Source: Chryseobacterium sp. MYb7 (GTDB lineage: Bacteria > Bacteroidota > Bacteroidia > Flavobacteriales > Weeksellaceae). Taken from it: a stretch of DNA of 64,000 nt. The translations under genes and the position numbers were made by a program. Position 1 is the stretch's first letter; every line of letters begins with the position of its first letter. The stretch lies in the NCBI RefSeq assembly GCF_002979455.1, contig NZ_PCOU01000017.1, forward strand, positions 1 to 64,000, in the 5' to 3' direction. Positions 44,431-51,800 of the stretch are shown in pieces. The notes below the pieces were generated by a model, which had not been told where the DNA came from, searched no databases, and saw only the letters and a program-made list of their open reading frames with translations.

Positions 44431-44979
44431 ATGAAAAAAATTATATTCTTCACAGCTGTTACAACTTTTTTATTCATCGGACTTACTTCGGTAAAAGCCC
44501 AGAAAAATGCTGATGATAAAATAAAAAAAGTTCTCTACTTCAATCCCGAGGTAGAGCCTGATATTGACGAAATAAAAGACCCTACCAACAATGCTTTCTT
44601 TGATGCAGTTACCGATAATTTCAGCGGTAGAAGAAATAAAGTGCTCCGTGCAGAAGTTCAGGTTCCCTTTGACAGTATAGACAAACAAACAATTGTAGAC
44701 TATTGTCTCAATAATGATGCTGATTTTGCTATTGTTTCCAAAGTGAGATATTTCAAAGTAGGTTTTGGAAAATATGTTTTCTCTAATCAGGTGGTTGTGA
44801 GTATGAAACTTTTTGGTTCTGACGGAAACCTAGTCACCGAAACAGATCACGACACCTATCGAAAAAATATGCGCCTGCTAGGCTCTACAACCAACTCTGT
44901 TAAAATAGGAACCGAAGGAGCGATCAAAGGAATTATCAAAAAACTGAGAAAACTTAAACCGACAGAGGCTGAGCTGTGA
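44431..44979 (+). CDS. exported protein of unknown function
   Basis: 182 residues with signal peptide MKKIIFFTAVTTFLFIGLTS ending VKAQ. The mature part has the feel of a lipoprotein-assembly or TolB-N-like alpha/beta domain (AEVQVPFDSIDKQTIVDYCLNNDADFAIVSKVRYFKVGFGKYVFSNQVVVSMKLFGSDG), in which polar residues alternate with strands, but I cannot name a family. No lipobox. Monocistronic, followed by a hairpin at 45110. Confidence 0.75.
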   Translation: MKKIIFFTAVTTFLFIGLTSVKAQKNADDKIKKVLYFNPEVEPDIDEIKDPTNNAFFDAVTDNFSGRRNKVLRAEVQVPFDSIDKQTIVDYCLNNDADFAIVSKVRYFKVGFGKYVFSNQVVVSMKLFGSDGNLVTETDHDTYRKNMRLLGSTTNSVKIGTEGAIKGIIKKLRKLKPTEAEL

Positions 44980-45010
44980 GTTTAAGATTGTAATATATGA
45001 CCCTTTATTG

Positions 45011-45056
45011 TCAATGGTCAATTTTGCTTCGCAAGTCAATTGTGAATTTTTTTCAT
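45011..45056. repeat. GTCAAT-word repeat
   Basis: Words GTCAATGGTCAATTTTGC, TTCGCAAGTCAATTGTGAATT repeat a GTCAAT core three times. Another low-complexity filler after a gene end, like those at 12562 and 30055. Confidence 0.5.
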
Positions 45057-45109
45057 GCCGCTATCTGATAAATTCATCATTCATAACTTAATAAAAGTTT
45101 TCAAGATAT

Positions 45110-45146
45110 AAAAAGCACCTGTTTACATTATAAATAGGTGCTTTTT
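45110..45146. terminator. terminator after the 44431 gene
   Basis: AAAAAGCACCT (45110-45120) and AGGTGCTTTTT (45136-45146), perfect 11-bp stem. Confidence 0.82.
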
Positions 45147-45253
45147 ACATAAACAACACCATAAATAATTGATTTACAATTAAATATTTTCACCAAATAA
45201 GGAATTATTAAATATTTTTTACTATTTTAGTTCAATATTAAAACCTGAATCAC

Positions 45254-45394
45254 ATGAAAAATTTAAAGAAACTCAGCAGAGAAAAAGCAAAGCAGATCAA
45301 TGGCGGATCTATCGAAAGATGCAGTGAAACAAGACCATGTTCCGTTGGATGGTGTTGTTTTGGAACCTGTTCACCTTTCATTTGTATTGAATAA
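45254..45394 (+). CDS. bacteriocin-like peptide precursor 1
   Basis: 46 residues. Leader MKNLKKLSREKAKQINGG, ending in Gly-Gly as in peptides exported by C39-type ABC transporters; the core of about 28 residues has six Cys including a CC pair (SVGWCCFGTC). Small tandem genes with this leader are characteristic of Chryseobacterium and are usually labelled bacteriocin-like. No peptidase-transporter or maturation enzyme is in the window. The peptide is closest to the third copy (ETRPCSVGWCC versus ITRPCSVGYCC). Confidence 0.8.
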   Translation: MKNLKKLSREKAKQINGGSIERCSETRPCSVGWCCFGTCSPFICIE

Positions 45395-45424
45395 AAATAA
45401 AACTAACTATAAAAATCAAATCTC

Positions 45425-45571
45425 ATGAAAAATCTAAAAAAACTCAGCAGACAAGTACAAAAGGAAATCAAAGGCAGCGGACCTTTCAAAAGATGTACAG
45501 AACATTACGAATGTCCGGGCGGATCATGCTGTCACAACATCTGTGTTGTTAATCCATGTCCTCTGGAATAA
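45425..45571 (+). CDS. bacteriocin-like peptide precursor 2
   Basis: 48 residues. Leader MKNLKKLSRQVQKEIKGSG: the double-Gly is replaced by Gly-Ser-Gly, as in the fourth copy. The core contains six Cys (RCTEHYEC, GGSCCHNIC, NPCPLE) with the CC pair conserved. It starts 30 nt after the first copy and is followed by a hairpin at 45588, so copies 1 and 2 probably share one transcript. Confidence 0.78.
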   Translation: MKNLKKLSRQVQKEIKGSGPFKRCTEHYECPGGSCCHNICVVNPCPLE

Positions 45572-45587
45572 TATATGATCATTACAG

Positions 45588-45614
45588 ACACCTGCATTAG
45601 TAGGTGTTTTTTTA
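45588..45614 (+). terminator. terminator after bacteriocin-like peptide 2
   Basis: ACACCT (45588-45593) and AGGTGT (45602-45607), then seven T. Short stem, long T-run. Confidence 0.65.
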
Positions 45615-45719
45615 TTTAAAATATTAAATAAAATATTGATTTACAATAAAATATTTTCATTTAAAAATAAAAAATATAGAAATATTTACTATTTTAGTAG
45701 AACATTAAATCAAAACTAT

Positions 45720-45869
45720 ATGAAAAACTTAAAGAAACTCAGCCGAGAAGCTGCCAAACAAATTAATGGCGGTATCGGACTGTTCAGATGCAGTATAACA
45801 AGACCTTGTTCTGTTGGATATTGCTGTAACGGAGAATGTATTGATCACGATTGTATGATAGAACCTTAA
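45720..45869 (+). CDS. bacteriocin-like peptide precursor 3
   Basis: 49 residues. Leader MKNLKKLSREAAKQINGG with Gly-Gly, core with six Cys (FRCSITRPCSVGYCCNGEC, HDCMIEP). The frame runs upstream through AT-rich DNA; ATG 45720 is chosen because the leader matches the other copies and the sequence before it (ATTTACTATTTTAG...) is nearly the same as before copy 1, so the promoter region was duplicated with the gene. Confidence 0.8.
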   Translation: MKNLKKLSREAAKQINGGIGLFRCSITRPCSVGYCCNGECIDHDCMIEP

Positions 45870-45888
45870 TCTTAATATATCGATGATC

Positions 45889-46050
45889 ATGAAAAATTCA
45901 AATCTTAAAAAGCTCAACAGACTAGAGCAAAAAAATATTAAAGGAAGCGGAATAAAAAAGTGTGGTGACAACTCAGATTGCGGACCATACCAATGTTGTA
46001 CAAATGCTGTCTGTACATACATTCCTACTTCAGAATGCGAACCAATGTAA
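45889..46050 (+). CDS. bacteriocin-like peptide precursor 4
   Basis: 53 residues. Divergent leader MKNSNLKKLNRLEQKNIKGSG; core has six Cys (KKCGDNSDCGPYQCCTNAVC, SECEPM). An in-frame ATG at 45883 is also possible. It follows copy 3 by 19 nt. In all four peptides the order C, C, CC, C, C of cysteines is kept, while the residues between vary, as expected for a diversified small-peptide array. Confidence 0.75.
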   Translation: MKNSNLKKLNRLEQKNIKGSGIKKCGDNSDCGPYQCCTNAVCTYIPTSECEPM

Positions 46051-46082
46051 AGAATATTGGAATTTAAAATTTAATTTTTTGA

Positions 46083-46108
46083 ACATCCGCTTCGGCGGGT
46101 GTTTTTTT
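46083..46108 (+). terminator. terminator of the peptide cluster
   Basis: ACATCCGC (46083-46090), TTCG tetraloop, GCGGGTGT (46095-46102), seven T-rich bases. Strong hairpin closing the bacteriocin-like cluster. Confidence 0.85.
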
Positions 46109-46160
46109 GTACTTATACTGAAGCACTAAACTTTAATTAATCCTTAATTTTGCCACTTTA

Positions 46161-46192
46161 TTGGCCAGTCTTAAAAATTTGAATTATTTTTG
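46161..46192 (+). promoter_or_regulatory. mgtE promoter
   Basis: TTG (46161-46163), 21 nt, TATTTTTG (46185-46192). The TTG serves as -33 box and not as a start codon; this moves the mgtE start downstream. Confidence 0.6.
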
Positions 46193-46214
46193 CATATCCA
46201 AAAAATTTCACGTT

Positions 46215-47537
46215 TTGAATTCTAGAGACGAACTTATCTTCAACCCTGCCGATATTGCCGAAACTCTCAGCGAACTTCATGCTGATGAGAGGCTTCTCGC
46301 GTTCCTGAAGGTTCCGAAAGAGTACAAAGCAGAAGTTTTTTCACATCTTGATCCTGACTTTCAAGAGGATACCATCAGAAGTATCGGAAGCGATGAAGTT
46401 TCCGAAATCCTGAATGCTATGACTCCGGATGACAGAACTGCTCTGTTTGAGGATTTTCCGGATGAGCTTATCAAGTATTCCATCAACCACCTTAATCCAC
46501 AGGAAAGAAGAATTGCTTTAAAGCTTCTTGGGTACAACTCAGACTCTATTGCCCGTCTGATGACGCCTTACTATATCCAGATCCGTAAGGAATGGACGGT
46601 AAAAAGATGTCTTCAGCAGATTAAAAAGGTAGGAAAAAGAGTGGAAACCATGAACTACCTGTATGTGGTGGATGAAAGAAACCGTCTGATTGATGACCTT
46701 GCCATCGGAACTTTATTATTGGAAGAAGAAGATACTTTAGTTTCAGATATTACAGACAATCATTTTGTAGCCATTACCACCACTACTTCCAAAGAAGATG
46801 CGGTAACCTATTTTGAAAAGTATGACCGTGGCGCTCTTCCTATTATTACGGAAGCTGGTGTCCTAGTAGGTATTGTAACAATAGATGACATCCTTGACCA
46901 GATAGAACAGCAGAATACGGAAGATATCCAGAAATTTGGGGGATTGGAAGCATTGGATCTTCCTTACATCCAAACTTCATGGACAGAGATGATCAAAAAA
47001 AGAGCTACCTGGCTGATCATTCTATTTGTTTCTGAAATGCTGACGGCTTCCGCAATGGGGTATTTTGATAAAGAAATTGAAAAAGCGGTTGTTCTTGCCC
47101 TATTTGTTCCGTTGATTATTTCCAGTGGAGGAAATTCCGGGTCACAGGCTGCTACTTTGATTATCCGTGCGATGGCTCTTCAGGAGATTAGTCTGAAGGA
47201 CTGGTGGTATGTCATGAAAAAAGAAATTATTTCAGGATTATGTCTTGGGGCAATTTTGGGAGTTATCGGGTTTATCAGAATCATGCTTTGGCAGCAGATA
47301 GGTCTTTTTGATTATGGCCAGTATTGGGTATACGTAGGACTGAGTGTTTCTGTTTCTTTGATTGCCATTGTGTTGTGGGGAACATTATCGGGTTCTATGA
47401 TTCCGTTTGTTTTAAAGAAACTTAATCTTGACCCTGCTACTTCTTCTGCTCCATTTGTAGCAACTTTAGTGGATGTAACGGGACTTATTATCTATTTTAC
47501 CGTAGCCGGACTTTTCTTAACCGGAAAACTTTTGTAA
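46215..47537 (+). CDS. mgtE: magnesium transporter MgtE
   Basis: 440 residues from TTG 46215 ([20 protein letters not shown]); the longer frame starts in the promoter. Order: MgtE N-domain (about 12-115), CBS pair (about 120-240; [48 protein letters not shown]), then five membrane helices with [17 protein letters not shown] (about 310) lining the pore. The N and CBS domains close the channel when cytosolic Mg2+ is high. Start codon is less certain than the identity; an ATG is not available between promoter and domain. Confidence 0.9.
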   Translation: MNSRDELIFNPADIAETLSELHADERLLAFLKVPKEYKAEVFSHLDPDFQEDTIRSIGSDEVSEILNAMTPDDRTALFEDFPDELIKYSINHLNPQERRIALKLLGYNSDSIARLMTPYYIQIRKEWTVKRCLQQIKKVGKRVETMNYLYVVDERNRLIDDLAIGTLLLEEEDTLVSDITDNHFVAITTTTSKEDAVTYFEKYDRGALPIITEAGVLVGIVTIDDILDQIEQQNTEDIQKFGGLEALDLPYIQTSWTEMIKKRATWLIILFVSEMLTASAMGYFDKEIEKAVVLALFVPLIISSGGNSGSQAATLIIRAMALQEISLKDWWYVMKKEIISGLCLGAILGVIGFIRIMLWQQIGLFDYGQYWVYVGLSVSVSLIAIVLWGTLSGSMIPFVLKKLNLDPATSSAPFVATLVDVTGLIIYFTVAGLFLTGKLL

Positions 47538-47563
47538 TTTTAGGCATCATCTAACATGCCAAT

Positions 47564-48304
47564 ATGAAAATCGTTTCACTTGTACCTTCTATTACTGAGG
47601 CTTTATTTGACCTTGGACTTACCGAAAATGACGTTGTAGGCAGAACAAAATTCTGTATTCATCCTCAGGATAAAATAAAAAATGTAGCTGTAATCGGAGG
47701 AACTAAGAATATCAATATTGAAAAAATAAAAGCATTACAGCCGGATCTTATTCTTGCTAATAAGGAAGAGAATGTAAAAGAGCAGGTAGAAGCTTTGATG
47801 GACGATTATAAAGTAATGGTCACCAATATTGACACGATTGAGGATAATTATTATCTGCTTAAAAATCTTGGAAAACTTTTTGGAAAGGAAGACAGAGCTC
47901 AGCTATTCAATCTTAAAATTTATGATATTCTGAATCAGGCCAAACTGGATGTTCCTGTAAAAGCTGCTTATCTCATCTGGAATAATCCTTATATGACCAT
48001 TGGTTCAGATACTTTTATTCACAGAATTTTATCTGAAATTGGTTTTGAAAATATTTTTAAGAATAAAACCCGTTATCCTCAGATTACAACAGAAGATCTG
48101 GCAGATGCGGATGTCATTATGCTTTCTTCTGAACCATTTCCGTTTAAAGAAAAACATATTGAGGAACTGCAGGCATTCTACCCTGATAAAAAGATTATGA
48201 TTGTGGATGGAGAAGCGTTTTCCTGGTATGGAACTCATATTGCGAAATGTGAGCATTATTTTAAAGAACTTCTTACAGAAATTCATTCCATGCAGCAAAG
48301 CTAA
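47564..48304 (+). CDS. helical-backbone metal receptor (BtuF/FecB-like)
   Basis: 246 residues. Periplasmic-binding-protein-like fold: IVSLVPSITEALFDLGL at the start, VVGRTKFCIHP, LQPDLILANKEENVKEQVEAL, and KAAYLIWNNPYMTIGSDTFIHRILSEIG. These resemble cobalamin/heme/siderophore receptors, yet no signal peptide is present, so it may be cytosolic or the start lies elsewhere. No ABC permease or ATPase gene is adjacent. Starts 26 nt after mgtE and may be cotranscribed with it. Confidence 0.8.
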   Translation: MKIVSLVPSITEALFDLGLTENDVVGRTKFCIHPQDKIKNVAVIGGTKNINIEKIKALQPDLILANKEENVKEQVEALMDDYKVMVTNIDTIEDNYYLLKNLGKLFGKEDRAQLFNLKIYDILNQAKLDVPVKAAYLIWNNPYMTIGSDTFIHRILSEIGFENIFKNKTRYPQITTEDLADADVIMLSSEPFPFKEKHIEELQAFYPDKKIMIVDGEAFSWYGTHIAKCEHYFKELLTEIHSMQQS

Positions 48305-48357
48305 TTTTCAACATTATCTTTAAACCCAAAACATTAAACTTTAAATATTCAATTCAC

Positions 48358-48825
48358 ATGTCTGGTACCGTTATATTATCTGAAGGAGAAGAATTCGATC
48401 ACGTTATACACGAAGTTTCAAAGCATATCAATCTTTATGTGATGGCTTTTGAAAAGGAAGAAAGAACTATTACACGGCTGGAAAAACGTAAAAATATGTA
48501 TGGTGGAAACGGAACGGTATACATGATACAAATGTTTGATCAGGAAGAACTGGCTAATAATCGTTTAGCTGCATATATGGTTTTACTGAATAAAGGGGAT
48601 GAATCCGGGTTTCATACCCACAGTGTAAGAAATGAACAAGAATTGTATGTGGTCTTTCATGGAATCGGAGAATATAGAGAAAGAACCGGAACAGATGGAC
48701 CCATACGTAAGAAAATACTTCAAAAAGGTGATATTACAGCCATCAGTTCTATAGGATATCATTCTGTTGAAAATACGGGTGATGAACCTTTAATTATGTT
48801 TGTGATTACCACTAATAATCCATAA
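48358..48825 (+). CDS. cupin domain protein
   Basis: 155 residues. Cupin core: DESGFHTHSVRNEQELYVVFHGIGEY (about 81-106) provides the first His-His-Glu set and GYHSVENTGDEP (about 138) the second His. Small stand-alone cupin, metal-binding, cytosolic. Reaction not predictable. Follows the metal-receptor gene by 53 nt on the same strand. Confidence 0.8.
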   Translation: MSGTVILSEGEEFDHVIHEVSKHINLYVMAFEKEERTITRLEKRKNMYGGNGTVYMIQMFDQEELANNRLAAYMVLLNKGDESGFHTHSVRNEQELYVVFHGIGEYRERTGTDGPIRKKILQKGDITAISSIGYHSVENTGDEPLIMFVITTNNP

Positions 48826-48827
48826 AA

Positions 48828-48852
48828 AACTCCGGCTGAGACAGCCGGAGTT
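48828..48852. terminator. terminator between the cupin and GAF genes
   Basis: AACTCCGGCTG (48828-48838), AGA, CAGCCGGAGTT (48842-48852), with A-run on the left, so it ends the minus-strand GAF transcript best. Confidence 0.82.
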
Positions 48853-48878
48853 GATATTTTAATTGTATTAAGTTTCAA

Positions 48879-49328
48879 TTACAAAACCTTAGAAACTTCG
48901 TTACAAAGCCATTCTAACAATTCACGGTCTTCTTTCGTGAAAGGATCGATGGTATGAGAATCAATATCAATCTGACCTATATTTTTTCCATCTTTAAAAA
49001 TCGGAACTACAATTTCTGCTTTTGTATCGATAGAACAGCTTAAATAGTTGCTTTCTTCGTGTACGTCAGGAACTACAAATGTTTCATTAGAAACCGCTAC
49101 CTGCCCGCATATTCCTTTACCGTAAGGAATAATGGTGTGATCTGTTGGTGCTCCTACGTAAGGCCCTAAAATCAACTCATCCTTGTCTCCGTTTTTGAAA
49201 TAGAAACCCGTCCAGTTGAAGTAAGGAATTTCCTGATCCAACAAGTGACAAACTTTTTCAAGTTTTTCTTCTGTATTATGTTTAGGACTTTCAAGAATTG
49301 AGGAAAGCCTTTTCTTTAATTCTGACAT
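48879..49328 (-). CDS. GAF domain protein, free methionine-(R)-sulfoxide reductase-like
   Basis: 149 residues, a single GAF domain. NWTGFYFKNGDKDELILGPYVG, GKGICGQVAVSNETFVVPDVH and NYLSCSIDTKAEIVVPI keep the two Cys that serve in fRMsr enzymes (in GICG and SCS), so reduction of free Met-R-sulfoxide with thioredoxin is a good prediction. Cytosolic. It is 12 nt downstream of the 49341 gene and probably cotranscribed. Confidence 0.85.
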   Translation of the reverse strand: MSELKKRLSSILESPKHNTEEKLEKVCHLLDQEIPYFNWTGFYFKNGDKDELILGPYVGAPTDHTIIPYGKGICGQVAVSNETFVVPDVHEESNYLSCSIDTKAEIVVPIFKDGKNIGQIDIDSHTIDPFTKEDRELLEWLCNEVSKVL

Positions 49329-49340
49329 TGTATTTATTTT

Positions 49341-50768
49341 TTAGGAGAATTGTTTTAAGGAAAGTTCTTCTTTGTATCCGAACATTCCGCGTTCTTTGAT
49401 CATTTCTGCTACGCCTTCCGGTACCTGAGTTTCCCAACCTTTCACACAGCATGCTATTTTTCTCAAAATTTCTCTGGAATAAATTTCCAGGAATTCCGGA
49501 TTATAATTGGTAATATCTACAATACGGTTGTTGTGTTTGAAATATTTGTATAATTCTTTCAGATTTTCTTCTACTTTCAGGTTTGAAGAATCCAGTAATT
49601 GATGTGTTTCAGGATCTTTATAAGGATACAGATATACTCTCATTCCGTTTCTGAAAAACTTCCCGAATGCTTCCAGAATTCCTCCTGAAAGGTTTTGATA
49701 ATATTTCTCGTCAAATACCATCAACATATTGTTTACACCCATTGCTACACCGATGTCTCCACTTGTGTAAGACGCAAAATAATCTATCAGTCTGTAATAT
49801 TCAGAGAAATTTGAAATAATAACGGTGTATCCCAGTTTTCCGAGAATGTCTACTCTATCAAGGAAATCTCTTTCATCAATATCCCCGTCTGCTCTCAGGT
49901 TGGAAATGGTGATTTCGATAAGAACTTCTGTTTCTTCGTGAGTACAGGTAGCATCTTTGAAAAACATGTCCATACCGTTTTTAAGCATATCAATGTTCAC
50001 TTTCGTTACCGGTCTGAAACTTCCTCTTACCGCGAAAATATTTTTCTTGTACAATACATCTGCCGGAAGCATGTTGTTTCCTTCAGAATTGAAGATCACG
50101 GCATCAGTCATTCCATTTTTTACCAATTGAAGAGACATCAGTCTGTTATCAACATAAGCAAAAGCGGGTCCACTAAAGTCGATCATGTCAATTTCCAGAT
50201 TATCTTTTGCAATATCATCGTAAAGAGATTCTACTAAAGTTCTTGGATTGTCAAAATAATGGAAGGCTCCGAAAATAAGGTTTACTCCAAGATTCCCTAA
50301 GGTTTCCTGCTGAAGAGTGGCATCATTTTCTTTGAATTTTACGTGAATTACGATCTCATTGTAATCTTCATTTTCTTTTGTTTGAAAACGGATCCCTACC
50401 CAGCCGTGGCCTCTTACAGTCTTGTCAAAATTGATGGTAGTTACCGTATTGGCATAAGAAAAGAATTTTCTATCCGGATTATTATCTCTCGAAATCCTCT
50501 CTTCAATCAAAGCTACTTCATATCGAAGCATTTTGCGAAGCCTGTTTTGGGTAACGTACCTGTTTTTTACTTCCTTTCCGTAGATGGCATCACTAAAATC
50601 TTTGTCATAAGCAGACATCGCCTTAGCAATCGTACCGGAAGCTCCCCCTGCTCTAAAAAAGTGGCGAACAGTCTCCTGCCCTGCTCCAATTTCTGCGAAA
50701 GTACCATAAATAGTAGGATCTAGATTAATTGTTAATGCTTTTTGTTTAGGAGTTAGTTTCTGATACAT
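49341..50768 (-). CDS. conserved protein of unknown function
   Basis: 475 residues with no signal peptide or membrane helix. Begins MYQKLTPKQKALTINLDPTI, YGTFAEIGAGQETVRHFFRAGGASGTIAKAMSAYDKDF. It appears highly conserved in Flavobacteriia from memory, and is sometimes labelled nicotinate-nucleotide adenylyltransferase, but the dinucleotide-binding HxGH motif of such enzymes is not visible. Contains a run of alpha/beta segments (YTVIISNFSEYYRLIDYFASY) and a conserved C-terminal NPEFLEIYSREILRKIACCVKGWE. Probably cytosolic and housekeeping. Divergent from the MBL hydrolase gene. Confidence 0.78.
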   Translation of the reverse strand: MYQKLTPKQKALTINLDPTIYGTFAEIGAGQETVRHFFRAGGASGTIAKAMSAYDKDFSDAIYGKEVKNRYVTQNRLRKMLRYEVALIEERISRDNNPDRKFFSYANTVTTINFDKTVRGHGWVGIRFQTKENEDYNEIVIHVKFKENDATLQQETLGNLGVNLIFGAFHYFDNPRTLVESLYDDIAKDNLEIDMIDFSGPAFAYVDNRLMSLQLVKNGMTDAVIFNSEGNNMLPADVLYKKNIFAVRGSFRPVTKVNIDMLKNGMDMFFKDATCTHEETEVLIEITISNLRADGDIDERDFLDRVDILGKLGYTVIISNFSEYYRLIDYFASYTSGDIGVAMGVNNMLMVFDEKYYQNLSGGILEAFGKFFRNGMRVYLYPYKDPETHQLLDSSNLKVEENLKELYKYFKHNNRIVDITNYNPEFLEIYSREILRKIACCVKGWETQVPEGVAEMIKERGMFGYKEELSLKQFS

Positions 50769-50822
50769 TAGGACATGAAATTTTTTGTAAATTTACCAAA
50801 ATTAAACCAACCTCAAAACAAA

Positions 50823-51590
50823 ATGAAGTTGAAATTTTTAGGAACTGGTACTTCTCAAGGTGTACCCGTTATAGGCTGTACATGCGAAGTGTGTACTTCC
50901 GAAAACCCCAAAGACAATCGCTTACGCTCTTCCGTGATGATAACTACGGAGGAAAATAAAAAAATACTGATCGACTGCGGTCCGGATTTCAGGCAGCAAA
51001 TGCTTACCAACCACGAACATAACGTAGACATTGCGTTAATTACCCATGAACACAATGACCACGTGATTGGGCTGGATGATATGCGACCATTGATTTTTAA
51101 AAGTGGAAAAGATGTTCCGCTGTACTGCTATTCAAGAGTTGCTCATGAAATAAAAAACAGATTTCCTTACGCCTTTGCAGATGTAAGATATCCCGGTGCA
51201 CCCGCTTTTGAACTTCACGAAATTGAAAATAAACCTTTCCAGGTGCTGGATACGGAAATCACGCCTGTGGAAGTGATTCACTATAAAATTACGGTTTTCG
51301 GATATAAATTTAAAAAGCTGGCCTACATTACGGATGCCGGATTTATTTCTGAAACGGAAAAGGAAAAACTGAAGGATCTGGACATTCTGATCTTAAACTG
51401 CATCAGGAAATTTGATCCCCATCCTGCCCATTTTATCCTTCCGGATGTTATTAAGCTGTTTGAAGAGCTAAAACCGAAGCAATTATTTTTAACGCATATC
51501 AGTCATCATTTAGGGCTGCATAATATTGAAGATAAGCAGCTTCCGGCCGGAATGCACCTTGCCTACGATGGTTTGGAACTTAATTTTTAA
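50823..51590 (+). CDS. MBL-fold metal-dependent hydrolase (PhnP-like)
   Basis: 255 residues from ATG 50823 (MKLKFLGTGTSQGVPVIGC); the frame's upstream ATG overlaps the promoter zone and lacks support. Metal motif ALITHEHNDHVIGLDDMRP (H-x-H-x-DH, about 70-88), later His and Asp in VEVIHYKITVFGYKFKKLAYITDAGF, and QLFLTHISHHLG. A Cys-rich N-terminal insertion (IGCTCEVCTS) suggests the PhnP/phosphodiesterase group. Substrate unknown. Confidence 0.87.
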   Translation: MKLKFLGTGTSQGVPVIGCTCEVCTSENPKDNRLRSSVMITTEENKKILIDCGPDFRQQMLTNHEHNVDIALITHEHNDHVIGLDDMRPLIFKSGKDVPLYCYSRVAHEIKNRFPYAFADVRYPGAPAFELHEIENKPFQVLDTEITPVEVIHYKITVFGYKFKKLAYITDAGFISETEKEKLKDLDILILNCIRKFDPHPAHFILPDVIKLFEELKPKQLFLTHISHHLGLHNIEDKQLPAGMHLAYDGLELNF

Positions 51591-51610
51591 ATTTTTTTCT
51601 TCAAAAAGCT

Positions 51611-51640
51611 TTTGAACATTGAAAAAAGTTCCTATATTTG
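51611..51640 (+). promoter_or_regulatory. tRNA-Leu promoter
   Basis: TTTG (51611-51614), 18 nt, TATATTTG (51633-51640), full consensus. Confidence 0.65.
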
Positions 51641-51683
51641 CACACCAATTTGAAACAAACATCACGTTTGGATTCAACATCAA

Positions 51684-51763
51684 GCCCAGGTGGCGGAATT
51701 GGTAGACGCGCTGGTCTCAAACACCAGTTCTTAGGAGTACCGGTTCGATCCCGGTCCTGGGTA
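51684..51763 (+). tRNA. tRNA-Leu (anticodon CAA)
   Basis: Acceptor GCCCAGG/CCTGGGT, D-arm GCGGAATTGGTAGACGCGC, anticodon stem CTGGT/ACCAG with loop CTCAAAC (anticodon CAA, reads TTG), long variable arm, T-arm ACCGG-TTCGATC-CCGGT, discriminator A. The CCA end is not encoded. Strong promoter before and terminator after. Confidence 0.93.
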
Positions 51764-51770
51764 CAAAAAA

Positions 51771-51796
51771 CCTCTGAAAATTTTCAGAGGTTTTTA
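51771..51796. terminator. terminator after tRNA-Leu
   Basis: CCTCTGAAAATTTTCAGAGG, a perfect palindrome (51771-51790), followed by T-rich sequence; also serves the convergent S41 peptidase gene. Confidence 0.82.
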
Positions 51797-51800
51797 TTTT

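Noticed and set aside
49341..50768. Nicotinate-nucleotide adenylyltransferase for the 475-residue protein
   Set aside because: The nucleotidyltransferase HxGH and ISSTxxR motifs are absent, and the length is more than twice that of NadD.
51627..51635. AGTTCCTAT in the tRNA-Leu promoter (also inside the M1 gene near 34400) as further Y-like modules
   Set aside because: Neither has the flanking complementary stems or the AAA/C loop. The nonamer alone is not specific; in 51627 it overlaps a normal TATATTTG box.
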